64,000 nt of DNA, from NCBI GenBank assembly GCA_024305405.1, contig JAKNDB010000109.1, positions 372,001-436,000 on the forward strand. The letters run 5' to 3'. The stretch is from Dirofilaria immitis. Lineage: Eukaryota; Nematoda; Chromadorea; Rhabditida; Onchocercidae. A program made the position numbers and the translations under genes. Below, piece after piece: positions 1 through 32,458 of the stretch (within the stretch, counting starts at the first letter, position 1; every line of letters starts with the position of its first letter). The notes beneath the pieces were generated by a model. The model was given only the letters and a program-made list of their open reading frames with translations. It searched no databases and had not been told where the DNA came from.

Positions 1-2346
1 AAATTCTTTGCAAAAAAAATGAAAAATAAAAAACAAAAGAAACAGAGTAAATAAAAGAGAAAAATTTTTAAATAAATAAACAATAAGAAAGAAATAAATA
101 AATTTATTAAATTTTAATTTTTAACAACAAAATATAAAAGAAAGTTTTTTTTGAAAAAATAAACAAATATACAATAAATAAATTATAAGAAAAATAAACA
201 AACATAAAAAATTTGATTGTTTTCTAAAATATATATATGCATATATATAAATTAATTTACAGAATTTTCAACGGATAAATAAACAAGTAAACAAATCATA
301 AAATAAAAAATAGTAATTACAATTACGAACTTTTTTCTTGTTATTCTTTTTTTTCTTCTAAATTTTTTTTTTTATAACTATAAAATTAAAAGTAATTAGT
401 TCTTTTATTTTCGGAAAACAAAATTAATTTATTTTTTAAAAATTAGCCAAATAGGTTTATTAATTTTTAATTTTTTTGGCCAAATATAGTTTAAAAAAAA
501 AAAATTGAATAATATCACACAAAGTATCAATTATCAAAAGAAATTATCATGATTACATTAGTGATTAAATAAATAACAATTTAATAATTCGTAAATTTTA
601 TTTTTTTTTGCTTCCTTTTTCTTTTCTTTTTATTTTATTTTAGCGAAAACATAAGAAAGATATAATTTAAGCAAATGTATTTGATGTATGATAAGATTAG
701 ATGATTAGATGATAGAAGATTAGATGATAGCGATAATTTTTATCAAACGATTTTCTTTCTTTCTTTATTTTTTTACCGTATAACAGCAGAAATTAAATTA
801 ATTAACTAATTAATTAATTTTGAAAGTTACACTCATTTCATCGTCGTACCTGTTAGAAAATGCGGTTTAAAATTTAAAAACTTGAATGAAATGGATAATT
901 TTGTTTTATTCTCATCAAATCAATTTGTTTAAATTATTTCAAATTATTTTTTTATTCGAATTTTGTTTATTTAAATTTGAATTTAAAAAAAATTTAGTAA
1001 AATAAAAGATAAACAAAAATGAAATATATTAAATTATATTTTATTTCGTTAAATTTCATTTTTTTTTGTCTTATTCAACTTGGCCAATATTTTGCTTTAA
1101 TTTAATTTATATCCATTGTTAGTTGAAATAAGATGAAAGCAAAATTAAAATATATGAAATTAAATGAATCGGAAAAGAATTTATTTTTTGTTTAATTTCA
1201 AATTTAAGTAATATTATTATTTAGTATTATTTACTTTTGACAGTTTTATATTTCTAAATTAATTTCGGAATTAGTTAAATTAAGCTTAAATTGATACCAA
1301 TTTTTGGGATTAAATTTACAAAATTCTCGAATTCTGCCAGTGATTTCCAATTTCAAAACTTTTAGGTTTGTGTGATTTTTACAAGATTCTCGAATTCTAC
1401 CACACTCTCATAGATCACTATTTTCAAGACTTTTAGATTAAAATAATATAAATTTTTTATTTAAAAAGTTTTTTTTCGTTTATGTTTTTGTCAGGACGAT
1501 GAACATAGCTGTTAGTGGAATTTTTATTTTGCTATAAACAAGTTTCATTTTGTTATTTATGTTAAAAATATTTATTTCGTTATATTTTGTGACGTAATAA
1601 ATTAGTTCGAAGATTCGAGAATCTTGATTTGCTTAAGGTCAAACTAAATTTAAATTAATTTTCGAATTAAATTTTCGGTTTTATTTTATCAAAAATATCA
1701 TTTGCTTATTAAGAAATGAAATTTTTTTCTCGAGAAATCATGTTATAATTGGATTAAACCAGATTTGTGCCAACTTTTGAATTAATAATTAAATTTTGAA
1801 TTATAAAAAATTTTATCAAATTTTATCAATAATTCTATTTGTTTTTAGAAGAATAAAAATGTTGAATTAAAAATTAATTTTAAAATTATTCAAAGCCATC
1901 TTTATCCACTCAACTATCCTGGCCCATCTATTGGATGAGAACTAGGCTCCTAGGCTAATATTGCCAGTTTTTCCCTACGTTACCGTTATAGTTGATTGCA
2001 TATAACGGCTAGCAAGTATGCACTGAAAAATTAGATTTTTTTTTCGCCAAACAAACATTCATTTAGCTTAGATTTTTTTCTTTTTAAGTTCAATTTAAGT
2101 TTTCAAATTAAAATTTATCGGATAGATAGTTTTTCGTCATCTTTATCGATTTTTCTTTTCTCAATCAAATAATTAAATTCAAATTCATTTAGCTCAGATT
2201 TTTAAGTTTAATTTAAGTTTTTAAATTAAAATTTTATCTCAGTCAAAAACTAAATTCATTTAGCCTAAATTTTTAGTTTTTTTTTCAAATTTAATTTCTT
2301 TTTCTTTTTTGAATCAAACTTTATTAAGCATAAAATTTAGAGAATT

Positions 2347-2349
2347 TCT

Positions 2350-2381
<32 letters not shown>

Positions 2382-2388
2382 TTTTTTT
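2347..2388. repeat. CTTT microsatellite
   Basis: About nine uninterrupted TTTC/CTTT units followed by a T run. Simple sequence repeat, no coding signal. Confidence 0.9.
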
Positions 2389-2804
2389 GTTTTATTTGCA
2401 AATTTTAGGACACAAATTTATTTGATTGAAGCATTCTTGTGATTTACACAAAAATAATTTGCCGACGTCATCATTTTTTAAAATGTTTGTAATCTTAAAT
2501 TAGATAAATAAATAATATTTATAGAATTTTCGTCTTTTTTTTTCTTTTTCTTTCCTTTTTTTTTTGTTTTCCATTTTTCTCATTGCAATTAAAAGAAAAA
2601 TATTATTATAATATAAGAGAGCTGCTTTCTCTTATCATTTTCAAAATATTCGCTATTTTTTGCAATTTTAAATTTTTGTAATTTTTCTAAAATTGCAAAA
2701 ATAATCATTCCGTTATTTTTAAAATTTAAATTATTTCATTTTTTTTTGACAAAGTTTTTTTCTTTTTTCTAAAAATAATTTCAATTTAGAAATGATAATA
2801 TTGT

Positions 2805-3195
2805 TATGTGATAGTCTTTATAGACAAGCGTATGTGATAGTCTTTATAGACAAGCGTATGTGATAATCTTTATTGACAAGCGTATGTGATAATCTTTATT
2901 GACAAGCGTATGTGATAGTCTTTATAGACAAGCGTATGTGATAATCTTTATAGACAAGCGTATGTGATAATCTTTATTGACAAGCGTATGTGATAGTCTT
3001 TATAGACAAGCGTATGTGATAATCTTTATAGACAAGCGTATGTGATAATCTTTATTGACAAGCGTATGTGATAGTCTTTATAGACAAGCGTATGTGATAA
3101 TCTTTATAGACAAGCGTATGTGATAATCTTTATAGACAAGCGTATGTGATAATCTTTATAGACAAGTGTATGTGATAGATAGTCTTCATAGACAA
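2805..3195. repeat. 26-bp minisatellite, about 14-15 copies
   Basis: Tandem copies of a 26-bp unit beginning TATGTGATA and ending GACAAGCG. Two main versions differ at a few sites (GTCTTTATAGAC against ATCTTTATTGAC) and a third mixes them (ATCTTTATAGAC). The last copy is degenerate. The GTCTTTATAGAC core has 4-bp inverted arms (GTCT/AGAC), which are disrupted in the other versions. Confidence 0.95.
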
Positions 3196-3824
3196 ACATT
3201 GTAAAGATTGATGAGCATTTTCGTTTAAAAAAATATATATAAATATATAATTGCTAATATTTACGCATTTTATCAATTAATCATTTATCATTATCATTTA
3301 TTTATGATATCTGTGATGATCATATTTTCTCAAAATTTATGCAAAAATTCATCATATACTTGATTACGATTATTAATTAATCATTTATTTATTATATCTG
3401 TGTTTGTCATATTTTAAAATTTATGAAAATTTCGTTATATACTACATTACGATTATTAACTGATCATTTGCCATTATCACTTTATTATCATATCATTCGT
3501 GTTTATTACATTTTCTCAAAAGTTATGAAAAAAAAAAAAGTACTATCGAAATTTTATTATTTATTTTTTTTTTTAAAAATATCAATTAATATTTTTCAGT
3601 TTTTAGTTTTATTTAAACAAAAACAAATTATCAGCAATCATAGTAATGTAATATATTAATTATAATTGAATAAATATTTTTTTTTTTAGAAAAAATCACA
3701 AATTAAAATGTTAAGATTTTGTGTTAATTTTAAATTTTATCATTAAGATAATTTTAAATTTCCTTTTTTTTGATAAAGATATTTTATTTGATAATGAATA
3801 AAATATTTCAATTTAAAATCCTCT

Positions 3825-4010
3825 TCCACTCTCTCTCTCTTTTTCTACCACTCTTTCGCTTCTTTTTTTACCTTCGTGTAAAACTATTAAATGTAGCTAT
3901 TTTTGATTTTTTTTTTTTTTTAAAATATATTCCATTTTAATATTCATTAGTATTTGCTCAATTTCTCTCTCTCTCTCTTTCTCTTTCTCTCTCTCTCTCT
4001 CTCTCTTCTC
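3825..4010. repeat. CT-rich low-complexity tracts
   Basis: Two (CT)n-rich blocks, around 3825-3845 and 3966-4008, upstream of the first recognised kinase exon. No conserved reading frame is present. Confidence 0.8.
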
Positions 4011-4232
4011 ATTTTTTCCCATTTCATTTAACACTTTTTTCCATTTTCTTCTTTTTTTTTTTAAAAAAAGAAACAAATCATATCCAATAGCTAACATTAA
4101 AAGCATAGAAGGAAAAAAAAACTTTGCTATTTTGCATAAATTGTTCTCGATCAATGATTCATTTCTTTTTCTCGAGATTCAAATTTTTATTTGTTTTTTT
4201 TTTTAATTTTTCAAATTTCCAAATTTTTACAG

Positions 4233-22907
<18,675 letters not shown>

Positions 22908-24439
22908 TTATGAAAAAATTCGACCTTGTTTTTTTCTTCCATTTCCATTTCTAATCAATTTGTTTGTTTGTTTTTTTTCCTTTAATTTTTCAATTTCTAT
23001 ATTATATTGTTTTCTTTTTTCAATTTATTTTATATCTTTTTTTTTCTTTTAGATTGATTTTAATCAAAGATCTCTTCAACTTTTTTCTTTTTCTCGAAGA
23101 ATATTTTAGTATATATATAAAAAAAAAAAAAAAGAAAATAATAGAGAAATGCTACTTATATTATATTTTCATTTGTTTTTGTAATATTTATAAGATGTAA
23201 ATTTAAAAAAAAAAAAAAAAAGGAAAAAGAAAAGTAAACAATTACTTTTTGTATCATTTAATTAATTAAAATATAATTAATAATAATTTAATTTGAAAAA
23301 AAAACTTTTGATTTCAATTTGATCAAAATAATTTTCAAAGTATTTAATCGTATCCAAAAATTTGCTTAATTTATTTCAAATTATTTATCAAAATAATCAT
23401 TTCTATTTCATATTTTACTTTTTTTTTTTCCTTATCTAACAAATCCAATTTTTTTTTTGTATTGTATTATTTTATCAATTTCAAATGATAATTTTGACGT
23501 CTTTTTTTTATCATTGATAATCTAATTATAGTTTATCATAAATAATTATTTGAAATGTACAAAAATTTGTTCAAAGTTTTATGTAACATTTTTTTGGCAT
23601 AATTTTATTCGTTGAATACGATGAAATGGAAATGAAATAATGATATTTATTTTTCTTTTTTTTCTTTCAATTATATATATAGTAAATTCCTTCTTTATTT
23701 TATTTTTTAGATTAATTTAAAATTTTTAATTTTAAATTATTATTTAAATTTTAGGAGAGAGAGAGAAAGAAAGAAAGAGAGAGGGAGAAACTATCAAACA
23801 TATCTAAATTATAAATTATAAAAGAAGAAGAGAAAGATTATTGAAGTGATCGATGATAAAATTTAAGTTATGGGAAAAATATTTATCAAAACATTCTTGT
23901 TAAATCTTTTATCAAATCAAAAATTAATGATATTACATTTAAATTTTCAATTTTACAAAAACTAAAAAAAAATACAAAATAATTAAATGTTATTTCAATT
24001 TCATCCTTTCTAAATTATCAGAAAATATAAATTCCCAGAAAATCTAAATTATCAGAAGATCTAAATTATCAGAAAAATTATTCAAAATATTTCAATTTTT
24101 ACGGGAAAAAAGACGAAAAAATAATTTAAAAATTAATTTTTAAATTAAAATATTTTTGAAATCAAATTGTATGAATTTATATTATTTGCTTGTTTTTTCC
24201 CACTTTTCATTTATAATTTGTTAAATTTTTTGATTTATTTTAAATTATAATTTTATTATATTTGATAAATTTGTTTTAAAGCAAAATTAAATTTTCTTTT
24301 CCCATAACTTTTCTATTTTGCTGATAAGCACTGATAAATATTGATAAATAAGCATACCATTCTATTCACGGAAAGTTTGATCAACAGATTGATTAGCCTT
24401 AATTAATATTTCAATCAAAAATCAAATTTGCTTATAACT

Positions 24440-24765
24440 TCTCAGATTACTAAGAAATACTGATGTACACTATTCGATTATAAAAAGTTTGATAAACATA
24501 TTAGTTAATCTCTCAATTAGTATTCTAACGCTTGATAATTACTGATAAGAAGTGCACCATTAGATTATGAAAAGTTTGATAAACATATTAGTTCATCTCA
24601 ATTAGTATTCTAATCTATAACAATTACTGATAAGAAGTGCACCATTAGATTATGAAAAGTTTGCTAAACATGTTAATTAATCTCAATTAGTATTTTAATC
24701 TGTGATAATTGCTGATAAGAAGTGCATTATTCGATCATGAAAAATTTGATTAATGTGACAATTAG
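24440..24765. repeat. about 92-bp direct repeat, 3-4 copies
   Basis: Copies share AAAAGTTTGATAAACATATT, CTCAATTAGTATTCTAATCT and ACTGATAAGAAGTGCACCAT. They diverge gradually along the array. Confidence 0.85.
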
Positions 24766-25224
24766 TCTCGATTAACATTTTAATCAAATAAAATTAATTA
24801 AATAATTAGCAAACATAAAATTTATCCGTAAAATTTATCAACACTCCCGACACCGCTATTGTAATTATGTCCTAAATAAAAAAAAAAAAAAAGAGAGAAA
24901 AGAACAATCGCTACATTATGAGTCATCCTGAATTAAATGCTCTAAATTTTGTCATTTTAAATTTGAAAAAAAAATGTCATTATCATCATGAAATGGCGAT
25001 CAGATGCGTTATTCTATTTGTAATTTACTTTTTTTTCCATTTTTTTAAAATTTTAATATAAGTAATTAATTTCAGATTATTTCTTATATAAGTTCCAATT
25101 TGATTATTTTAAGATTAATATGGAAAAGCTAAGATAATTCACGAAAAAAAATGTCAACATTTTTGTTTTTGGTTTTTAGGTGGATTGTTATTTTTCACTT
25201 CTGTAATTTTTTGATAACAAAATC

Positions 25225-25450
25225 GGTGATGATAGGAGTGCTTGACAACAAAATGAATGATAATAATAATGATTGGTAACAAAATGAATGATTGTAATCA
25301 TTGATAATAAAATGAATGACAATAGTAATTAATGATTGGTAACAAAATGAGTGATGATAGTCATTGATAACAAAATGAATGAATGATAGCAATAATTTGG
25401 TTGATGGAAACAAATGATAATAATGATGAATGATAATAAAATTAATGATA
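25225..25450. repeat. degenerate AACAAAATGAATGAT repeat
   Basis: About seven irregular units of GGTAACAAAATGAATGATTG type. No coding signal on either strand. Confidence 0.8.
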
Positions 25451-25855
25451 ATAATTTTAGTATGATAATTTTTGGCTATAAAATGAGAAATTGTTATTTT
25501 TATCGCATTCCGAATTTTTGAAAATAAGAAAAATACCGGAAATCGACATTTAAATATACCTCAAAAATTTTCCAAATATAAATATGTAAATAAGAAAAGT
25601 ACAAAATAGGTTTAAAGAAAAATGAAAAGAGCTATTGAAAATGCGGAATTTAAAAAAAAAAACAAGGTAATTACCTGTAAAATATTCTCTACCATATATT
25701 TATAGATGTACCCGAAAAATATTCTCGATAAATGATCGATGATGATAAATGGATGTCTTTTTTCTTCTTTCTTTTTTTTCAAACTTTTAAATTTGTACGA
25801 AAAAAAGTGAACAAAAAATTTGTTAACTTTTTTCATTTCTTTAAAATGATCAATA

Positions 25856-26060
25856 CGAGATTTATTGAAAAATAAATGATTAAGTTGAAATTTTTTTTTT
25901 GATAAAATGATAAATTTGAAAACTTTTTGAAAAAAAAATAATTACGAAAAGTAAGAAGGAAGGAAAATACGAAATTTATTGAAAAATAAATGATCAAGTT
26001 GAAATGTTTATTTTTTGATAAAATGATAAGTTTGAGAAACATTTTGAAAAAAAAAAAGTA
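25856..26060. repeat. about 116-bp direct duplication
   Basis: Two copies starting CGAGATTTATTGAAAAATAA (about 25856) and CGAAATTTATTGAAAAATAA (about 25971), each followed by GATAAAATGATAA and an A-rich tail. Confidence 0.8.
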
Positions 26061-27079
26061 ATTATAAAAATAAGATGGAAAAAAAAGAATTGAAATTAAT
26101 TCCTGATAAAAACGAGTAAAAAAATCATTGATTAAATATAATTCTTATGTAGAAACTATAATCCTAAAAGATTAATTATATGAATTTAAAACAATTTTAA
26201 ATTTTTAAAAATTTAATTAATCCATTTTTTGGAATAAAAATACAATCGTCGAATGCATCAATTTTATTTGTTATATGTAATTAATAATAATAATAAATGA
26301 AATGAATTAATTGACTGATTAATAATGTGTTACAATGAACATTGAATTCGAGAGAATTATCGATAAATAAAATGTTCGATTTGATTTCAATAATATGATT
26401 AAGTTAGTGATAAAATAATCGATTTAAGATTTTTGATAGAATCATCAGTATGGATTTCTTTGATTGAAATGATCAATTAAAAATTTCTTAATCGAATAAT
26501 AAGTTATTCGTGATTTTTTGTTACAATGATTAATTTAAAAAACTTTAATAAAATAATCAATTAACGAAATTTTTTCAATCAAAATGAACAATTTAAGATT
26601 TTTTGCTAAAATCTAATTTGAAATTGTTTTGATCAATGTAAGCAATCCAAAATTCTTTTACGCAATAATCAAATCTCGTAATTTCTTGACCAGTTTGATC
26701 AATTCGAGATTTGTTGATAGAATGATGCTAGAATATGTATCATATCGATTTCGAATAATTTCATAATATTAAAATGATATTTATTGTTGCATTGGAAATA
26801 AATTGTAGAAATGAATAACTTTATTCGGCAAATTTATAATTTCGATGTCACATATTGTTATGGCTATCAATTAATGATGATCCATTCATTCATTGATCAT
26901 GGGTCATCGGGTCATCTATTAAATTCTATTCCAGTGATATTCATAAATTGTTTATAGAATATATATATATATATATTCATGAATCATTTGCAGAAAATGA
27001 TTGCCATAGATAGGATTGGAAAAGCGACCGGATGACATCGAATAGATGTCAAGGTCTCTTGCCTCAAATGACACATACA

Positions 27080-27175
27080 AATGTATATATATATACACAT
27101 ACACACATACACACATACATACACACATACATGCATACATACATACATACATATATGCATAAACAAGCACATATA
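27080..27175. repeat. CATA/CACA microsatellite
   Basis: Interrupted (CATA)n and (CACACATA)n, responsible for the Tyr-Val-Cys-Met open frames read on the minus strand. Confidence 0.92.
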
Positions 27176-27419
27176 CCCAAATGATACATATCTACGAACA
27201 GGTATATAATATACGTAAATATATGCTTGATAATGATTTGATGAGCCATGATGATTGTTGTAATAGTAGTTCGAGAGTCCTTTAATAATTTATCCATTTG
27301 ATCTTCGAAAATTTTCTCATCTTTATCATTTCAATTTTTTATTTTCATTTCTTCATTAATTCATTATCACTAAAATTTTAATTATCAATTATTTATTTGA
27401 TTTGGGAGAGGGAGCAGGG

Positions 27420-27895
27420 AAAAAGGAACTTTCATCTAATTAATTATGTGATAATTAATTAATTAATTACTTTTTTCTTGCAAATTTTTATGCTTATTAA
27501 AGAGAGAGAGGAGGAAAGAGAGAGGGGAGAGAGAGGAAGCGAAAAAAACTTGCTTAACGTAAAATTAGAATATTTAAAAATATAAGTTCACGTAAAGATT
27601 ACAATATGATATATGTTCACGTAAAGATTCAATAATTTTTCACGTGTAAGATCTTTTAATAAATGTATTGTTATTTATTTAATTGAAAAAACTTCATCTT
27701 ATAATAATTAATTAATTAATTTTTTCTTACAAACTTTCTTCTCCTTTATTCAAAGAGAGAGAGAGAAAAAAGAAACTTGCTTGACGTAAACTTTGTAAAG
27801 ATATAGGTTCACGTAAAGAATATAATATGATCTATGTTGACGTAAACATTACAATATAATCATTCTTTCACGTGTAAGATTTAATAAGTCTTAAC
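27420..27895. repeat. imperfect duplication with CACGTAAAGAT motifs
   Basis: Two related blocks (about 27425-27660 and 27665-27890). Each holds AATTAATTAATT, a GA-rich tract, AACTTGCTT(A/G)ACGTAAA and several TTCACGTAAAGAT/TTTCACGTGTAAG words. The repeated CACGTAA core is the only unusual part. Confidence 0.65.
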
Positions 27896-28392
27896 TGATC
27901 TTATATTACTGTAAATTACAGGTAAAAAATTACCTGTTGTAAGGTTAAAATTTGTTAGCAATAATATCAAAATTTCAAATGCTTAAATTAGCTTTATTAT
28001 ATAAATTTAAAAAATATAAGAAAAAATATCAATTTGTTGACAATTTTAAGAAACTTTAAATTTTAAAAAAAATTTTTAGGAAACTTTTGAGATATATTTT
28101 AATTAAGAAATTAAATGAGATTTCTCGTAATAATTTTTATTTTTACTAATTTTACAAATTAATTTGTAAAAATTCATAGCATTTTTCGTAGTAAAATTTA
28201 TTTTCCGATTATATATAAAAATTTATTTCCCTTTTTTAGTAAATGATTATTCAATTATTTTATTTTTTTATTTTTAATATTTAAAATTTGCTTATTCTTT
28301 AAAAAAGAGAAATTTTATTTTTCGTTTTTTTCTAAAATTGAAATATTTTACTTATTAAAATTTGAAATGATATTTCAATTTCTAATTTTGTA

Positions 28393-28590
28393 AGCTATTA
28401 ATTATATCAGTAATGAATTACCCCAAAATCATTTAAATGATTCGATTAAATTATTTCAGCTATTAATTATATTAGTAATGAATTGCCCCAAAATCATTTA
28501 AATGATTCAATTAAATTATTTCAGCTATTAATTATATCAGTAATGAATTACCCCAAAATCATTTAAATGATTCGATTAAATTATTTCAAA
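28393..28590. repeat. 65-bp direct repeat, 3 copies
   Basis: Three near-identical units start GCTATTAATTATAT(C/T)AGTAA at 28393, 28459 and 28524. They differ by single bases. Confidence 0.93.
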
Positions 28591-29599
28591 TTTTAATTTA
28601 TATTATGATAATAGTTTTAGTATAAAATTTAAAAAAAAATAATTTTTTAATTTATATTAAAAGAAGGATAAAAGATAAACAAAACTTCTGATGTGTTTGC
28701 TTCACGTAAGAAAATATTCCATTTTATTATCTACAAAATTTGAAACTTTTTTTTTTTTTTACTAATTAATACTCAATTTATAGACGAGATATAGTTCACG
28801 TATAAACGTCTTTTTTTCTCTTTCTTTACGTATTAATTTCAAGTGAAAAAATTTATAAATTATTAATTGAAAAAATATTTTAATCGAAATTTTTATTAAT
28901 AAAAAAAATTCGAAATAAATAACTAAAATAAATAAAATAAATAGTTTTGATATTATGTAGAAATTTTTTTAATTCGCTTAAAAATTTGATAAATTATATT
29001 TGATAAAATTTTAGCATAATATTTCTATTATTATAAATATGCAAATTTAATTTGCCAATAATTCAAAATTTTTATTTATATCCTACGAAAATATAAACGC
29101 TAAATGATCGATCAATCGATCAATCGATAAGATTGCGAATATGAATGAATGAATGAATGAAATGAACGAATTGAATGATCAATCAATCGATTGCGAATAA
29201 ATTAAAAAATATGGCTATGGCTAAAATTTGTTAAATTATTCAAAGAAATCATCATATAGTAGAAGGTTGATTAATATAGGCGAAAAAAAAAAACGAAACG
29301 GAACGTTGAAAATAAAGAAAAAAAAAAAAAGAAAATATGAAGTTTAAGTATTATATCGTTTTAGAAAATATTGAAATCTTTTTTTTTTTTCTCGTCTTCA
29401 TTTGATTTCAAATAGAAAAATGCTTCTTAAAATATGTCAAGGGTGTCACCTAAATTTATACTCTCATTTCATTTCAATTCATTCATTTTAGCCTGTCAAA
29501 AAATTCATTTCATTTCTTTCAACTATTATTTGTCGTTTTTTTTTTTTTTTTTTTTTTGCCTAACCTTTTTATACATATTTGTTTATTGTTTGTTTCCCG

Positions 29600-29690
29600 T
29601 TGTTGTTTTATTGTTGGTGCTATTCTTGCTATTGTTGTTGCTGTTGTTGTTGTTGCTGTTGTTGTTGTTGTTGTTGTTGTCTTGTTATTG
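29600..29690. repeat. GTT/GCT trinucleotide microsatellite
   Basis: (GTT)n with CTG/GCT interruptions. It gives artificial poly-Leu and poly-Val frames and has no supporting exon structure. Confidence 0.9.
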
Positions 29691-30739
29691 TTGTTTTGGC
29701 AGTTTATTGATAATTTTTATATTTCATTTATCTTTATAACTTAGCTTACATATATAAGTCATTTTTGATTATTTCAATTCTTAATAATAGCAATCGAGAA
29801 TTAATAAACTTCATGAAAAATTGATTGCTACGATTCGTAATGATATTAATGAGATAGACTTTTTGTTTTTGTTTTTGTTTATTTGTTGTTAATTCATAAA
29901 ATAAGAATGAAGAATTAATAAAAAAAAAAAAACTTTTAGTTTATTAAATTAATAATAATTAAAACGACAATACTATGATTCGTCATTTTTGCATTGTTGT
30001 AAAAAATTTTAAATAATAAATCAATATAAGTTAAATAATATAATTTTTTTACTGATATTTAAGAAATACATTTTCTTCTTCCTACTTATTGTAAATTTGT
30101 AGGAGAAAAAAAAAAAAAAGGAACTAAAATTTGCAACTTTTTAATTAATTGATTGGAATTAAAAATTAAATGATATCACATATATGAATATTGATTGTCA
30201 AATAAATTTTAAATATCTTTTCTTTTCTCTTTTTTTTTTTTGTTATCTTAAAAATTTTATAAACAATGATAAATTTTTATCTTTGAAATAGATTTCAATA
30301 TTTACAAATAAACGGAGAAAAAAACGAGCATTATTGATAAGATTAATTAATGGAATTTTGAATTAATTAATTAATTTGAATTAATAAATTCATGTACTAT
30401 ATTAATTTATAAAATGTTAGCATTTCTTAATATTAATTTATATTATTGGAATATAAAAATGAATCATATAAAATTTAAAATAGAATAGAATTTAACGATG
30501 TATCATTTTTTTCTGATTTATTCATTTAAAATTTTAAATTACCAAATATACCTGTATATATATATATATATACATGTATTGATTGATTGATTAATATAAA
30601 ATAATTTTTAAAAATATGAAATATATGCTACCAATACAGTAATTGAATTAATTGATATGATGTACTTTTTTTTAAAAAAAGAAGGTATCAAAATTTTTCA
30701 AATATTATTTTCAGTAATTTAAAATTTATGAAAATTGTT

Positions 30740-31175
30740 ATTAAACAATTTCCTCTTTCATTCGATCTCTCTCTCCCTCCTCTCTCTCTCTCACTTTTTT
30801 ATTTTGCAATATTCATTTTTGAAAATTATTAATAAAAACTTCGAACTTTCTCTCCTCTTTTTTACCTCCCTTTCTCTCTCTCTCTCTCTCTCTCTTTCGT
30901 TTTTTAGACTATTCATTTTTGAAAATTATCTTTTTCTCTTTCTCTCGCTTTTTATTTTAAAGTATCCATTTTTTGAAAATTATTATCAAAATCTTCCAAC
31001 TTTTCTCCTTTTTTATCCCTTTCTCTTTCTTTCTCTCTCTTTTTATTTTAAAGTATTCAAAATTATTATTAAAAACTTCCAACTTTGCTCCCTTTTTATC
31101 CCTTTCTCTTTCTCTCTTTCCCTCTCTCTCTCTCTCTCTCTCTTTGTCCTTTTTTTTAAATATTCAATTTTAGTA
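30740..31175. repeat. about 100-bp CT-rich tandem repeat, 4 copies
   Basis: Each unit has TATTCATTTTTGAAAATTAT, AAACTTC(C/G)AACTTT and a long (CT)n/(CTTT)n tract. More CT tracts follow at 31370-31395 and 31480-31530. Confidence 0.85.
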
Positions 31176-32008
31176 TTATTACAATTTCTTTTTTTTTTTG
31201 ATGCAATAAAGAGAAATGAATGTTCGATTCATTTTAACTTTTTTTATTGAATTTTTCTTCTTCCTTGTTATCATTTACGTTACCATGGTAAAGTTATTAA
31301 AAAAAAAAAAAAAGAAAATAATTCAACCATTCGATTACCTTATCAATTTGCATCATATCTTTGATTCCTCCTCTCTCTCTCTCTCTCTCTTTTTTTTAAT
31401 TTTTAATTAAAAAATTTTTTCGTTTCTTTTTTTTCTACCTTAACTTCTTATCATATCTCAATTACGTTTTATATTTCTTTCTCTCTTTCTTTCTTTCTTT
31501 CTCTCTCTCTCTCTCTCTAGCTCTCTCTTTTTTTTCTTCCGTAAAGTTGCCGATTTTAATTAATATTTTCATATTTATAAAATTTTGTAGAAAAGAAAAA
31601 AACGAAAAATTAATTATACTTGAAAAAAAAAAAAAAAAAAGAAAAACACAAACAATTAGGAAAAGATAAAAACGAAACGAAAATATAATTTCAAATTTTT
31701 GCTTTAATATTTAAATTTCATTTCATTTATCGTTTTTCGTTTTTCCTTTTTCCTTCCTTTTTTTTTCTAAGCCATTTAATGAATTTTAAACTTTTTAATT
31801 ATTTAATTAAACTTAAATAATTGAAAGGAAAATGAAAAAAATTAAAGTATTAAAAATGTTTTTGAATTAAATATTTTAGTAATATTTTTAGCTTTTTTTT
31901 TTTTGTTTTTTCATTGAAAATATTTGGTTGTAAAGTAAAGCATTTTATAATTATCGTATAATAACTTATCATATCATATGATAACTTACTAGATTATCTT
32001 ATCATGGC

Positions 32009-32285
32009 ATAACATTATGCAATCTTTATATATCAGCCATACAACAGAAATAGATGATACCTTCAGCTGGATATATATAAATATATGTATTATAAATTCA
32101 GATAACATTATGTCATCTTGTCATATCATCCATGTATCAGGGAATAATGATATCTTCAGATGGATATATATAAATATATGTTTTATAAATTTAGATTATC
32201 ATAAAATAACATTATATCATCGTATCATATCATCCATGTATCAGGGAATAATGATATCTTCAGCTGTATATAGAAAAATTCATAT
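32009..32285. repeat. about 100-bp direct repeat, 3 copies, upstream of the ZP gene
   Basis: Units share TCATATCATCCATGTATCAG, GATATCTTCAG(A/C)TGGATATA and ATAAATATATG. The array ends about 190 bp before the predicted start codon. TTATCA/TGATAA words are frequent in and around it. Confidence 0.85.
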
Positions 32286-32458
32286 TGCTCGAGTAAATTT
32301 GAAAAATTTAAAAAAAAAAAATTGGATAAACTATATTTGTGTTCGCGTTGTTTTTTTTTTTCTATCGAAAATATTTATTGTAAAACGTTTCATAGCAAAA
32401 CCATATCATATCATCTTATCATATCATTAGCTTATCAAAATTAATGATATTTTTTTCA

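Larger units (their letters stand above)
1..4232. other. non-coding AT-rich region upstream of first recognised kinase exon
   Basis: I see no exon I can support here. The stretch is A/T homopolymer-rich DNA with a CTTT microsatellite, a 26-bp minisatellite and CT tracts. The first recognised kinase exon at 4233 opens in phase 0 after an acceptor, so the start codon of the kinase gene lies somewhere in or beyond this region. A short first exon may be hidden here; I could not pick one out. Confidence 0.6.

Noticed and set aside
2805..3195. CRISPR-like array
   Set aside because: Units are contiguous with no spacers, in a nematode-like genome; it is an ordinary minisatellite.
3897..4154. Minus-strand Lys/Arg/Glu-rich 85-codon frame
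   Set aside because: Antisense of a CT microsatellite next to the kinase exon.
26952..27297. Minus-strand Tyr/Cys/Val/Met frames
   Set aside because: Created by a CATA/CACA microsatellite.
29434..29744. Plus-strand poly-Leu/poly-Val open frames
   Set aside because: Produced by a GTT microsatellite; no splice signals or family signature.
30735..31250. 171-codon plus-strand Ser/Leu/Phe-rich frame resembling a membrane protein
   Set aside because: It is a CT-rich tandem repeat read in frame; composition and periodicity follow the repeat.
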